A stretch of DNA of 64,000 nucleotides from Aquila chrysaetos chrysaetos (Eukaryota; Chordata; Aves; Accipitriformes; Accipitridae), in contig NC_044030.1 in assembly GCF_900496995.4 (NCBI RefSeq), positions 16,056,851 to 16,120,850 of the forward strand, read 5' to 3'. The notes under the pieces are model-generated. The model made no database searches. It saw nothing but the letters and a program-made list of their open reading frames with translations, and was not told the origin of the DNA. Position 1 is the first letter of the stretch. Every line of letters starts with the position of its first letter. The position numbers and the translations under genes are program-made. Positions 46,801 through 62,253 of this stretch are shown piece by piece.

Positions 46801-47884
46801 CTCCATTCACCACAGAGCAGCTTGGGGAAAGATCCTAGTACTAATGCACGAAGGGCAGCAGAAACACCACCAGTTTAGCATTCTGCTTTGTAATAAGCTA
46901 GTGACTGACATAAAAGCTATGTCCCAAAGAAATACACTGGCAGCAGTACAGTAAGCCTTCAGCAAAAAGGTACTAGCAAATGAAGGCAAGAGCTAGCAAG
47001 AAGGAGGACCCAGCCCTTAGGCCTTCAAGCAGGATATTGAGTACAATGTATGGCTTCTTCCAAGCTTTAGTTCTTCAGTGATACTCTGGGTATCATACAG
47101 ATACAGCAAGCAGCAAAACATGTTCTGTGCCACTGAATAATTTTTTTCTCACTTCTTGTTGCTCTGTGTGGGATACAGTTTCCCATTTCAGTGAATGAAC
47201 TGAATAGACAGCTGTAGAAATTGAGGATACAGTAGCACAAAATAGCTGCTTCCGTAACTACCAGCATAGTAATCCAACCTATCATAACCTGACTTGACGT
47301 TTGCAATTACTTGCAGTGTTTCAGTTTCAACAACACCAGATTCACATCATCAAGCTTATAGTCTAGTCTACTACAGTGATTCTTTCCACTGTACGCCAAG
47401 CATGTAGGACTTGGTTTTTTCCCCAGAAATCTAGCAGTTCCACTATTCCTCAGGTTTGCTGTGAAACTGATAACGCCCACTGCAGACTCCTTTAAGAGCC
47501 TGCTCTCATTTTTGCTTCTGCCTCTAGACTTCGGGGCCCTAACTGTCCTCTCCTCCCTGTGCTTTGTCTACCTGCTACCAGCAGCAGTGCAAGAAGTTTG
47601 CTCAGCCCAGGAGAGTAAACACAATGATCCCAAATCTGCTTTGAAATTGCAGTGTGATGCAAGGTCAAGCAAGCAAGCAACTTGCCCTATAACTTTTTCA
47701 TTAGCCGCTTCATCTGGGAAGACTTATTCCTGCCTCCATTTGTGATCGATTGGTGCTCCAAGCATTAGTAAGGCACACTGAGAGAAGCAAGGTATCATTT
47801 AAGCCATCCTTTTCCAAAACCACAGATAAAGAAATGCCAGGCTCCATGTTTTCTGAGTAGGTAAGATGAGCACTATTATTGAGG
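46801..47884. other. Spacer before the CR1 element, nothing recognised
   Basis: About 1.1 kb without a recognisable gene or repeat. Short open frames on both strands have no protein-like features. Confidence 0.4.
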
Positions 47885-48379
47885 CCAAAGAATGGGGGAC
47901 TTCAACCACCCTGATATCTACTGGCAGGACAACACAGCAGGACATAATCAATCCAGGAGGTTCCTGGAGTGCATCAACGACAACTTCCTGACCCAAGTGA
48001 TAGAGGAGACAGAGGAGAGGTGGTCTGCTGGACCTCATACTCACCAGCAAGGAGCTTGTTGGGCCAAAGGCAGCCCTGGCTGCAGTGACCATGAGATGGT
48101 GGAGTTCAGGAGGGTGAAAAGCAAGCTCTCAACCCTGAACTTCAGGGGAGCAGACTTCAGTCTCTTCAGAGATCTGCTTGGAAGCATCCCATGGGATAAG
48201 GCCCAGGAGTGAAGAGGGGCCTAAGAAAGCTGGTTAATATTCAAGGCTCACCTCCTCCAGGCTTAAGAGCAGTCCGTCCCAGAGAATAGGAAGTCAGGCA
48301 AAAATGCCAGGAGGTCTGTGTGGATGAACAAGGAACTCCCGGCCAAACTCAAACACAAGAAGGAAGCATCCAAAGAGTG
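47885..48379 (+). mobile_element. CR1 LINE, first segment (endonuclease end region)
   Basis: The segment begins with the CR1 endonuclease motif GDFNHPDIYWQDNTAG, followed by RRFLECINDNFLTQV, typical of CR1 ORF2. It continues in plus orientation to '…aaggaagcatccaaagagtg', where the ERVL-like provirus cuts in. The frame is broken and the element is truncated at the 5' end. The same LINE resumes at 52840 and again at 54048. Confidence 0.9.
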
Positions 48380-48959
48380 TGTCGTGGTTTAACCCCAGCC
48401 AGCAACTAAGCACCACACAGCTGCTCTCTCACTCCTCCCAGTGGGATGGGGGAGAGAATCGGCAGGAAAAAAAAAAGTAAAACTCGTGGGTTGACACAAG
48501 AACAGTTTAATAGAACAGAAAGGAAGAAACTAATAATGATAATAATAACAATAATAAAATTACAATAATAATAAAAGGATTGGAGTTTGCAAAACAAGTG
48601 ATGCACTATGCAATTGCTCACCACTTGCTGACCAATGCCTCGTTAGTTCCTGAGCCACAATCAGCCCCTGGCCAGCTCCCCCCAGGTTATATACTGGGCA
48701 TGATGTCACATATTATGGAATACCCCTTTGGCCAGTTTGTGTCAGGTGTCCTGGCTGTGTCCTCTCCCAACTTCTTGTGCCCCACCAGCTTTCTTGCTGG
48801 CTGCCATGAGGAGCTGAAAAATCCTTAGTACAAACACTACTTAGCAACAACTGAAAACATCAGTGTGTTATCAACATTATTCCCATACTGAGTCCAAGAC
48901 ATAACACTGTACCAGCTACGAGGAAGAAAATTAACTCTATCCCAGCTGAAACCAGGACA
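48380..48959 (-). repeat. 3' LTR of the ERVL-like provirus
   Basis: Starts tgtcgtggtttaaccccagcc and ends cagctgaaaccaggaca on the plus strand. In retroviral orientation (minus) it runs TGTCC…CGACA, with a TATATAA box and an ATTAAA poly(A) signal in the expected order. An AAT-rich simple repeat (about 48530-48575) is part of the LTR. Confidence 0.88.
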
Positions 48960-49057
48960 ATATCCACCCCTTATTTATACCATTTACATCATTCTCAGGT
49001 CACATGCTTTCCAATACATCCTAATCAATCACCATCACCTTTTCCATCCTTTGAGAT

Positions 49058-49105
49058 ATATATATATAATATATATACACACACATATATATATGTATAC
49101 ACACA
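49058..49105. repeat. (TA)n/(CA)n microsatellite inside the provirus
   Basis: Alternating atatat and acacac tracts lie a short way inside the 3' LTR. Confidence 0.85.
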
Positions 49106-52100
49106 AAGAGATATCATTCCCTCAGTCTATGGGCCATCTCTATAAAATGTTTCTTGAGTTCATTTAGTCTCTGACTTTGGGCTCCATCTGTCTTTCTGTG
49201 CGGGAGGGATGGTGTGAAGTCTGCTCAGTCAGCAGGGCAGGATCGGGCTTCGGTGCGATGTGGCAGGCGGGTGACACTGGGCGCAGCAGAAGGATGGTGG
49301 GCACTGTTGGATTGTTGCATGCTGAAGTCAGTTCTGTTTGCATCACTACTGTGCTTCACTCACTTTTATCAAAGTTCATTCTTGCTTGATCTAAGTGATT
49401 CTTACTGTAATACCACTGACGTAGCATATAACAATTATAGTAATGATAACATACAGCAGCAGGGTTATATAGCAACTGACATCATACAGTTTAATTCTGG
49501 CTATTCTTACCCAGAATCAAATCCCCTTGAGGTTCACATTGGACATTCCCATCCTTCCACATCACCCACCAAGTGCATCCAGGTCCTTGAGCAAAAGCAA
49601 TCCCATGGATGGGTTTGCCTTTGCCTGAGGCAGGAGTAACCCAGACTGTCTTCCCTAACTTTTTTTTTTTATGTGCACTACAGGAACTTTATCCCCTTCT
49701 ACAGTACGTAAAAGTTCTGACTGGGCAGGGCTAGCCCAATTGGCAGATCCTCTGGTGTTGACTAGCCAGGTGGCTTTTGCTAAATGTGTATCCCAATGTT
49801 TGAAGGTTCCACCCTGCCCCCATTGCTCTCAGTATAGTCTTTAACAGTCCATTGTATGGTTCGATTTTCCCAGATACTGGTGCATGATAGGGGATGTGAT
49901 ATACCCACTCAATGCTATGCTCTTTGGCCCAGGTGTCTATGAGGTTGTTTCGGAAATGAGTCCAATTGTCTGACTCAATTCTTTCTGGGGTACCATGTCA
50001 CCATAAGACCTGCTTTTCAAGGCCCAGGATAGTGTTCCAGGCAGTGGCATGGGGCATGGGATATGTTTCCAGCCATCTGGTGGTTGTTTCCACCATTGTA
50101 AGCACATGGCACTTGCCTTGGCAAGTTTATGGGACCGTGATGTAGTCAACCTGCCAGGCCTCCCCATATTTGTATTTCAGCCATCGCCCTCCATATCACA
50201 GGGGCTTTAACCGCTTGGCTTGCTTGATTGCAGCATGTTTCCTGTTCATGGATAACTTGTGTGATAGTGTCCATGGTCAAGTCCACCCCTTGATCACGAG
50301 CCCATCTGCATGTTGCATCTCTTCCCTGATGGCCTGAGGTGTCATGGGCCCACCGAGCCATAAATAATTCACTCTTAGGTTGCCAGTCAAGATCCACTTG
50401 AGCCACTTCAATCTTGGCAGCCTGATCCACATGCTGGTTGTTTTGATGTTCTTCAGTGGCCCGACTCTTGGGTATGTGAGCATCTAACAGATGTACTTTT
50501 ACAGCCAGATTCTCTAGCTGGGCAGCAATATCTTGCCATAATGGGGCAGCCCAGATGGGTTACAGCTTCCATTGCTGTAACCACCCCCACAGGGCACTTC
50601 CCACCATCCATGAGTCAGTACAGAGATAGAGCACTGGCCACTTTTCTCATTCAGCAATGTCTAAAGCTAGCTGGATGGCTTTCACCTCTGCATACTGACT
50701 CAATTCACCTTCTCCTTCAGCAGTTTCTGCGACTTGTTGTGTAGGACTCCATACAGCAGCCTTCCTCCTCCCATGTTTTCCTACAGTGCGACAGGACCCA
50801 TCAGTGAACAGGGCATATTGATTCTCATTTTCTGGCAGTTTATTATACAGTGGGGACTCTTCAGCCTGTGTCACCTCCTCCTCCGGTGATGTTCTAAAAT
50901 CTTTGCCTTCTGGCCAGTCCGTGATGACTTCCACAATTCCTGGGCGACTGGGGTTTCCTATTTGAGCGCGTTGTGTGATCAGTGCAACCCACTTACTCCA
51001 CGTGGCATCAGTTGCATGATGTGTAGAGGAGACCCTCCCTTTGAACATCCAGCACCGGCAGTTGGGGTGCTAAGAGGAGCTGTGTTTCAGTACCAACCAC
51101 TTCTGAGGCAGCTTGAACTCCTTCATATGCTGCCAATATCTCTTTTTCAGTTGGAGTGTAGCGAGCCTCGGATCCTCTGTATCCCTGACTCCAAAACCCC
51201 AGGGGTCGGCCTCGGGTCTCCCCAGGTGCTTTCTGCCAGAGGCTCCAGGTAGGGCCATTCTCCCCGGCTGTGGTGTAGAGCACAATTTTAATATCTTGTC
51301 CTGCCCAGACTGGCCCAAGGGCTACTGCATGAACAATCTCCCGTTTAATTTGTTCAAAGGCTTGTTGTTGCTCAGGGCCCCATTTAAAATCATTCTTCTT
51401 CTGGGTGACTTGGTAGAGAGGGCTTACAATCAGACTGTAATTTGGAATATGCATCCTCCAAAAACCCACAACACCTAAGAGGGCCTGTGTTTCCTTTTTA
51501 TTAGTCGATGAAGACATAGCTGCTATTTTGTCAATCATGTCCATTGGGATCTGACAACGTCCACCTAGCCATTTTATTCCTAAAAATTGGATCTCCTGTG
51601 CAGGTCCCTTGACCTCAACTTCTTTTGTGGCAAAACTGGCTTTCAGAAGGATTTGGATTATTTTCTTCCCTTTCTCAAAACCTTTTTCTGCTGTATTGCC
51701 CCATATGATGATGTCATCAGTGTATTGCAGGTGTTCCAGAGCTTTACCCTTCCCCAGTGCAGTCTGGATTAGTCCATAGCAAATGGTGGGGCTGTGTTTC
51801 CACCCCTGGGGCAATCGATTCCAAGTGTACTGGACACGTCTCCAAGTGAAAGCAAACCGTGGCTGGCACGCTGCTGCCAGAGGGATTGAGAAAAACGCAT
51901 TAGCAATATCAGTTGTGTTGTATCACTTGGCTGCCTTCAACTCCAGTTCGTATTGAAGTTCTAGCATGTCCAGCTCGGCAGCACTCAGTGGCAGCGTGAC
52001 TTCATTCAGGCCACGATAGCCAACTGTTAGTCTCCACTCTCCATATGGGACTATATACAGCAAGTGAGGTGATACATAACAGAACTCTAAAAACAAGCGC

Positions 52101-52250
52101 CACAACTCTAAGAGCTCATAAATTGACACTGTGACCAGCAACTATTAAGCTAATGTAATGAATGCTTGTAACAAATTTGTTTTAACATGCTCTGGTCAGA
52201 TCTGTCATTATCTCAACCCTTCATCCCCCACGTTGGGTGCCAAAATGGAC

Positions 52251-52839
52251 TGTCGTGGTTTAACCCCAGCCAGCAGCTAAGCACCATGCAGCCACTCACT
52301 CACCGCCCCCCCCCCCCAGTGGGGTAGGGGGGAGAATCAGGGGAAAAAAAAAGTAAAATTTGTGGGTTGAGACAAGAACAGTTTAATAGAACAGAAAGGA
52401 AGAAACTAATAATGATAATAATAACAATAATAAAATGACAATAATAGTAAAATGATTGGAGTTTGCAAAACAAGTGATGCACAATGCAATTGCTCACCAC
52501 TCGCCAACCAATGACCAGTTAGTTCCTGAGCAGCGATCCACTCCCCCAAGCCAACTCCCCCCAGTTTATATACTGGGCATGACATCACATGGTATGGAAT
52601 ACCTTTTTGGCCAGTTTGGGTCAGGTGCCCTGGCTGTGTCCCCTCCCAACTTCTTGTGCCCCTCCAGCCTTCTTGCTGGCTGGGAATGAGAAGCTGAAAA
52701 ATCCTTAGTATAAACACTGTTTAGCAACAATTGAAAACATCAGTGTGTTATCAACATGCCTTTTACACTGAATCCAAAACATGACACTATACCAGCTACT
52801 AGAAAGAAAATTAATTCTATCCCAGCTGAAACCAGAACA
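52251..52839 (-). repeat. 5' LTR of the ERVL-like provirus
   Basis: Partner of the LTR at 48380, 589 bases long, with the same start (tgtcgtggtttaaccccagc) and a matching end (cagctgaaaccagaaca). It differs in a C-run near its left end and in scattered substitutions. The repeat GGGTG follows at 52840-52844. Confidence 0.88.
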
Positions 52840-52959
52840 GGGTGTAAGCAAGGATGGGTAACTTGAGAGAAACACAAAGACGTTCTCCAAGCATCCAGGG
52901 ATGAAGTTACAGAAGCTAAAGCTCAACTGGAGTTGAATCTGGTCAGGGATGTCAAAGAG
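52840..52959 (+). mobile_element. CR1 LINE, middle segment between two LTR insertions
   Basis: 'gggtgtaagcaaggatgggtaacttgag…' continues the CR1 sequence cut at 48379. It runs to 'ctggtcagggatgtcaaagag', where the second LTR starts. Only 120 bases long, it shows that both LTR elements sit in one and the same LINE copy. Confidence 0.85.
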
Positions 52960-54047
52960 TGGTGGGTTGACCCTGGCTGGATGCCAGGTGCCCACCAAAG
53001 CCACTCTATTACTCCTTGCCCTCAGCTGAACAGGGGAAAGAAAATATGACGAAAACCTCGTGGGTTGAGATAAGGACAGGGAAAGATCACTCACCAATTA
53101 CTGTCACAGGCAGAATAGACTCAACTTGGGGAAATGAGTTTAATTTATTACCAAGCAAATCAGAGGAGGATAATGAGAAATAAAACCAGATCTTAAAACA
53201 CCTTTCCCTCCCACGCCTCCCTTCTTAACAGGCTTAACTCCACTCCTCATTTCTTTACCTCCTCCCACCCTGAGCAGCACAGGGGGATGGGGTTTACAGT
53301 CAGTTCATCACACCTTGTCTCTGCCGCTCCTTCCTCCTCAGGGGGAGGACTCCTCACTCTTCCCCTGCTCCAGTGTGGGGTCCCTCCCATGGGAGACAGT
53401 CCTCCATGAACTTCTCCAACGTGAGTCCTTCCCATGGGCTGCAGTTCTTTGTGAACTGCTCCAGAGTGGGTCCTTCCCACGGGCTGCAGTCCTTCAGGCA
53501 CAGACTGCTCCAGTGTGGGTGCCCCACAGGGTCACAATTCCTGCCAGAAAACCTGCTCCAGTGTCGGCTCCTCTCTCCACAGATCCACAGGCCCTGCCAG
53601 GAGCCTGCTCCAGCGCGAGCTTCCCACAGGGTCACAGTCTCCTTCAGGAACCCACCTGCTCTGGCGTGGGGTCCTCCCCGGGCTGCAGGTGGGTATCTGC
53701 TCCCCCATGGACCTCCAGGGGCGGCAAGGGAATCTCTGCTCCGGCGCCTGGAGCACCTCCTCCCCTCCTTCTTCACTGACCTGGGGGTCTGCAGGGTTGT
53801 TTCTCTTTCTTACTTATTCTCGATCCTCCCTCTGGCTGAAGTTTCTGTTCCACAGCAACTTTTTTCCCTTCTGACATCTGTTATCCAAGAGGCACTACCA
53901 CTGTCGCTGACAGGCTCGGCCTTGGCTGGCGGCGGGTCCGACTTGGAGCCGGCTGGCATTGGCTCTGTCAGACACAGGGGAAGCTTCCAGCAGCTTCTCA
54001 CAGAAGCCACCCCTGTAGCCCCCCCACTACCAAAACCTTGCCACACA
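52960..54047 (-). mobile_element. Second solo LTR, about 1.1 kb, unrelated family
   Basis: A fossil LTR from TGGTGGGTTGACCCTGGC to ccttgccacaca on the plus strand. It is a familiar type in neoavian genomes. In minus orientation it runs TG…CA and has AATAAA near its end (about 53135). The middle (53350-53720) holds imperfect tandem copies of a unit containing 'ctccagtgtgggt…ccatgggctgcagtc'. It carries no coding region, so long open frames here are chance. Target-site repeats were not clear. Confidence 0.75.
53360..53720. repeat. Imperfect tandem repeats inside the second LTR
   Basis: A unit of about 40-55 bases built on 'tgctccagtgtggg…gtccttcccatgggctgcagt' recurs roughly six to eight times with drift in length and sequence. 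Copies are visible near 53365, 53410, 53455, 53505, 53550, 53605 and 53660. Confidence 0.65.
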
Positions 54048-55712
54048 ATACATGAAGGCAAGAAGGGCTTCTATAAGTACATAGGTGGGAAATGCTAGGG
54101 AAAATGTGGGCCCGTTGCCGAATGAGATGGGTCACCTGGTTACACAGGACATGGAAAAGGCTGAGGTACTGAATGCCATCTTTGCCTCAGTCTTACTAGC
54201 AACACTGGCCTTCAGGAGTCCCAGGTTCCAGCGATGAAGGGGAAAGTCTGGAGCAAGGGAGATGTGCCCTTGGTGGAAGAGGATCAAGTCAGGGAAGACT
54301 TAAGCAAACTGGACGGGCAAAATAAGTCCACGGGCTCTGATGAGATGCACCCACAAGTGCTGTGGGAGCTGACGGATGTCATTGTGAGGCCACTCTCAAT
54401 AATCTTTGATTGATTGGTGACTGGGGGAAGTGCCTGAAGACCAGTGGAAAGCAAATATAACTTCTGTCTTCCAGAAGGGCAAGAAGGAGGATCAAGGGAA
54501 CTGAAGGCCTGTCAGCCTCACCTCAATCCCATGGAAGATGACAGAGCAGCTAAACCTGGAAACCATTTCCAGGCACATCAACAAGAAAATCATCAGTAGA
54601 AGTCAGCATAGCTTCACCAAGGGGAAGTCATAACCAACTTGGTAACTTTTACAATGAAATGACTGGCCTAGTAGATGAGGGGAGCCAGTGGATATTGTCT
54701 ACCTGGACTTGAGCAAGGCCTTTGGCACTGTCTCCCATAAGATCCTCATACAGAAGCTGTTGATGTATGGGATGGATGAGCAGTGGATGAGGTGGACTGA
54801 AAACAGGATGAATGGCCAGGGCCAGAGGGTGGTGGCACAGCATCTAGTTGGAGGCCCGTGACTAGTGGTGTACGCCAGGGGTGAGTACTGGCTCCATTCC
54901 TGTGAGACAATTCCAGGAACAATATCTGGATGATGGGACAGCATATACCCTCAGCAAGTTTGCAGATGACACAAAACTGGGAGAAGTAGCTGATACAAGA
55001 AAGGATCATGCTGCCATCCACAGGGACCTCAACAGGCTGGAGAAATGGACTGACAGGAACCTCATGAAGTTGAACAAGGGGAAATGCCAAGTCCTACACA
55101 AGGGGAGGAACTACCCCAGGCACGAGTACATGCTGGAGGCCACCCAGCTGGAAAGCAGCTGGGCAGAGAAGGAACCTGAGGGTCCTGATGGACACCAAGT
55201 TAGACATGAGCCAGTAATGTGCCCTTTTTGGAAAGAAGGCTAATGGTATCCCAGTTGCCAGCAGGTTGAGAGGTGATCCTTCCCCTCTACTCAGCACTGG
55301 TGAGGCCACACCTGGAGTACTGTGTCTGGCCTTGGGCTGCCCAATACAAGACAGACATGGACATACTGGAGAGAGTCCAGCAAAGGGCCACAAAAATGCT
55401 GAAGGGACTGGAGCATCTCTCCTATGAGGAAAGGCTGGGACTGTTCAGCCTGGAGAACAGAAGGCTCAGGGGGGATGTCAATGTATATAAATACCTGAAG
55501 GGAGAGTGCAAGGAGGACGGAGCCAGGCTCTTTCCAGTGGTGCCCAGTGACAGGACCAGAGGCAATGGGCACAAACTGAAACACAGGAGGTTCCCTCTAA
55601 ACATCAGGAATCACTTTTCACTGTGAGGGTGACTGAGCACTGGCACAGGTTGCCCAAGCAGGTGGTGGAGTCTCCAACCCTTCCAACCGCAGACATCCTG
55701 TCATTCTGTGAA
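54048..55712 (+). mobile_element. CR1 LINE, last segment (reverse transcriptase to 3' end)
   Basis: The CR1 resumes with 'ggcaagaagggcttctataagtac' and 'gggaaaatgtgggcccgttgc'. It runs through reverse transcriptase remains (YLDLSKAFGTVSHKIL near 54700, QFADDTKL-like FADDTKLGEVADT near 54965). Then follow the C-terminal motif [11 protein letters not shown] (near 55300), [22 protein letters not shown], and the 3' tail ending cattctgtga. It is inactive: the frames are interrupted and it is split by two insertions. The total LINE without insertions is about 2.3 kb. Confidence 0.92.
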
Positions 55713-57074
55713 TAAAACTTGAAAGAACACTTATTTGTTGATTTGGCTTACAAAGCTTCTAATTTGGGAAGACAGGAAAGGCTTAACTAGTTGGCAGCAG
55801 CACACGCCTGCTCCCAGACAAGCGAACGGCTCTTCCTGCCCAACAAAGCAGAGGCTGTATCAGAAGAATTTTTTACTACACAGGGAGCAGTTTTATAGGC
55901 TAAGGGACACAAAGAAACTGAAGAAGCCTTCACTACCCTGTTTCATAATGCAAGCAGCACCTGTTACAGGTAAAATTGTTAGGCTCCCTTCACTTCAGGA
56001 GCAACCATCTCCTTGTATCTTGCTCCATGGGGAGCCAAAGAATTCCCACATAGGTTTCCTACTCGGCCCCTGAAATAAAGCATTTAGCCACCTTTCTCAT
56101 CAGGATGCATGTAAAGCCTATGCTTTTCCCCCCAACATTCAGATCAAGTTTGCTCAGACTGTCTCTCACAAGTTGCCATGATCCAGAAGGCCATAAGGTT
56201 TATTTACAGCTATCCAGTGAACACAATGGAGCCCACATCATCAACAGGAGCTGGAGATGGAGTAACCAGACTTGAGGACTCCCAAAACCCATGCAGACAC
56301 TAGGCAGAAGTGCAGAAAAGCTGCACCTGAAGAGCATTTATAACTGACTCTTAACATCATTTTTCCTATAAATCTCTGCAACATATTTTCCTTCTCTTCT
56401 TATCTCAGACTGAACACTGGTGTTACCAAGCTGCCCTGAATCACAGGCAGGCCCTCTCACCCAAGCTCATGGTTCAAAATCCTCAGCAACATGCAGAATC
56501 ACAGATTCACAGGGGCTGGCAGGCACCCATGGAGATTGTCTAGTCTCTCAGACCTCATGAGAATGTGGCTGCTTCATAAGACTTTCACAAAAGATCTTTT
56601 TGTTTTGAGATCAAATCTTCAGTTTTCAGCTGGTCTCCCTAAATCTTACGAGGACTCAAGGGAGGGTTTGATTTTTCTTTGCAGGTGGCAAGCTGATAGT
56701 AGTATCAGAGCAGGACTACACTCTCTATCTACAGGCTCACATGTTACTTGGATAAAGTATTACCCCAATAACATTTAAAAAAAAAAGTTACATCCACCAC
56801 TTGCATAACTGTGCAGGAACCTAAGCTCGCTTATTTTTTGCTGAGATGGCAGTAGCTCTTCCACATACTTTCTGCAAGCACATACAGACAGGCAGCTGAT
56901 TCCACCCAAGCAAGGCTGAAATTCATTGACCCTCAGTTCAGAAACAGGAGGATGAACTGACCTATGAGACTTTCACTATGTGGCGCTCCCCCCAGAAAGC
57001 ATTCTGCACTCCTCCATGTGTGATGCAACTCACCAGCTGCAAGCAAAATAATTCAATAAAGCAAGGCCCATGGT
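55713..57074. other. Spacer between CR1 and the SMU1 3' end
   Basis: About 1.4 kb. The only thing recognised is a short CR1 tail in minus orientation (see 56490). No gene features. Confidence 0.45.
56490..56565 (-). repeat. Short CR1 3'-tail fragment
   Basis: 'cagaatcacagattcacaggggctggcaggcaccc' followed by 'gagattgtctagtct' resembles the reverse complement of a bird CR1 tail (tcacagaatcacagaat…gatcatctagt). It is very short and diverged. Confidence 0.5.
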
Positions 57075-59358
57075 TGAACAATGCTTTCTTTAATATTCGT
57101 TGAAGCACTAGATGTTGCCTTGTTCAAGTCTTACATACAGGTAGGTGGCATAATACCTGGCTGATTCTCCAGAGAGAAAATGTCTTCCTAGATTACATTA
57201 AAAAAATTAACATTTGCATTTAAAAAAAAAATTACGTTACATCAAAAAAAAAAAAAAAATCAACATTTTCAAGATTATCATTGTATTTTTTTGCCAACTG
57301 CCAGCTATTTTGCAAATTACAGCTGCAGCCCAGGAAGTAAGTTTTACCATTGCGCTTTCATAAGTATTAGTACATTTTGCTTTTTTGTCTTCAGTACTTG
57401 ATGCAGTAAACTGAAACTTGCATAAAAAGCTTAAGAAATGCCAGATTTTCTCACATTTTTAAGCTAGAGAATGTATTTCAATCTCTAAACATTCAGGATT
57501 CTGACAGTTTTATTTGCTACAACTACTTTTCTTTTAAAGAACAATGTAAAATATAGTTCACATTGAAGATTAGCAGTTCTATGTAATCTGAAGGCAAAAT
57601 GAACTACAAGTTAGATAACATTAAAAATATTTTGTCAAGATGTTCTCCTGTATCAAAAGTACTAATTGCCAATGGAGTTTGTCAGGTGTATTACTGTCAG
57701 ATGTTTCTGGCATGCCAGTGTCCTTTCAGGCAGGAAAAGTAATCACTTTTTGCTACCTAAAAATACTTCATTGCCATATCTGAGGAAGCATTAAAAAAAA
57801 AATTTAGGAATTATAATGTTACAGCTAAATGTAGAACTAAACACTACAGTTGTAGTGAACAAGCAATGCTACGTGAGAAGTTAAGCTGAAATGTTTATGC
57901 ATTTCCTTAGACCAGTATGAACATAGATCAGTCAAGTGTACCGGTCAGTGCTGAAGGAGGTCAGTCACCAGCTGACAACCAATACGTGCATTAAGATCAA
58001 GCCCTCAAGCTCAAAAAAATTGTGAGGTTATTTAAATTGGAACTAATTTATTAAGTCAAAGAGAAGTTATTACTGTTTGAAAGATTACTGCAGCAAGAAA
58101 GCATTCTGTAAGAGATGAGAACAGGAAACGGTGCAACAGATCCAAATCTGCATGTGTTTGTCTCATCATTACAGACAAAACCTCATTTTTTTGCTGCATC
58201 CTAGAAAAACTATGGTCAGACTTTAGAAGATGCTGGTGTACATTCACAACAGTGTGCATTAGTCAGGATCTCAAATGGAATCATCATCTGCTCCCAACTG
58301 AAGAGCCTGAAAGCTGCTTTTTACCATAGTGTGGGACCTAAGTATCACCTTAACTAGGTCCACAGGTATATGAAATAAAAAAAATCTTACAAGTAATTAA
58401 TTAAAGCTTAAGTATGCCATGCCCTTTTGGGAAAGCAGGAAGATGAACTGCGTAAACTGGAAAAACCAAAACAACTGCAGCATGTGCTGCATCATAGCAC
58501 TAGGAACTTGCCCTATGTAAACCGGCTTTTGCATGTTTTAAAATATTGATCCTGAGGCCTGCTTCAGTTAAAGCTGGTCTGAAGACATTATACACTTACA
58601 GGAAGAAGGCCCACATAATAATTTCTTTTAGCCTGGAAATAAAGTAAAACAAAAAAGAAACAAAACAAAACTCCAAAACCAACCAAACAAACAAAGAAAA
58701 AAAAAACCACAAAAAAAACCAAACCAAAAACCCAGCTATATCTCACTGCCATGTTAGGCAGGTTTATAGCAGGAAGTGCTGGGAGATGAGGAAGAATAGT
58801 TTCATTCTGAGGAAGCTGTGTGACACTACTTAATATATACAGTTGGAAAAATTGAACACAGCAAAACCCACTGGACTAGAAAAGCCTCTACCTTCAAGCT
58901 GAGGGCAGAGTAGCCTCATCTGCATTCCATGAAAACTGTGCCTTTGTTTCAGCAGTGGAGAAGAGACAGCTTTCCTGTTCCGCATAATTCACTCAAATAA
59001 AAAAAGCATTTTACTGTATTCTAGGAAGTCAGCAACCACTTGTAAATGTGTGTAGTTCCTAGCTTGTTCAACTTTTATAAACACTGTAGGAAGAGTTCAG
59101 ACTTCAGGAGACAGGAAAAACACTCTCACTGAAGTTGTTTCAGCTACTCTGGTAAAAATAAAAGTATTTGAAATTAACTGATGCTATATTTAAGCACCAA
59201 TCTACCTAACTTTAGACCAAGAATTAAAAATGTCATTCTCTGGAAACTGGAACTAAAATTGAGTAAATAGCACACTTTGTGCTTTAGACCTTGTTAAAGC
59301 ACAAACACCAATAACCTGCAACTAACAGGCACACTGCATAGCTTATTGTAAAATCAAT
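57075..59358 (-). other. SMU1: Probable long 3' UTR of SMU1
   Basis: From the SMU1 stop codon the minus-strand sequence stays AT-rich with many T/A runs and no frames or repeats. An ATTAAA signal lies near its end (57094-57089). A CAAA/A-rich tract at about 58640-58735 interrupts it. I infer a 3' UTR of about 2.3 kb; an earlier end is possible. Confidence 0.5.
58640..58735. repeat. A-rich (CAAA)n simple repeat
   Basis: A run of aaacaaa, aaccaaacc and poly-A units of about 95 bases on the plus strand, possibly an old poly(A) tail that has drifted. Confidence 0.7.

Positions 59359-62253
<2,895 letters not shown>

Larger units (their letters stand above)
48380..52839 (-). mobile_element. Broken ERVL-like provirus with paired LTRs
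   Basis: A fossil endogenous retrovirus of about 4.5 kb on the minus strand, inserted in the CR1 LINE. Its LTRs are at 48380-48959 (3' LTR) and 52251-52839 (5' LTR); the internal part is only about 3.3 kb. By protein similarity it holds remains of reverse transcriptase with YTDDI (51.2-51.8 kb), RNase H (about 50.65-51.05 kb), and integrase with its zinc-binding start and core (about 49.9-50.45 kb), in normal pol order. I recognise no gag and no env, so much is missing and pol is interrupted several times. The primer-binding site next to the 5' LTR (about 52226-52242) resembles a tRNA-Lys site. Flanking 5-base repeats GAGTG/GGGTG fit the insertion. The two LTRs agree at very roughly nine in ten positions by eye, so the insertion is old but younger than the LINE. 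Confidence 0.88.

Noticed and set aside
53315-54098. Open frames of up to 241 residues in the second LTR
   Set aside because: They run through a GC-rich tandem-repeat region of a non-coding LTR on both strands, so they are composition artefacts.
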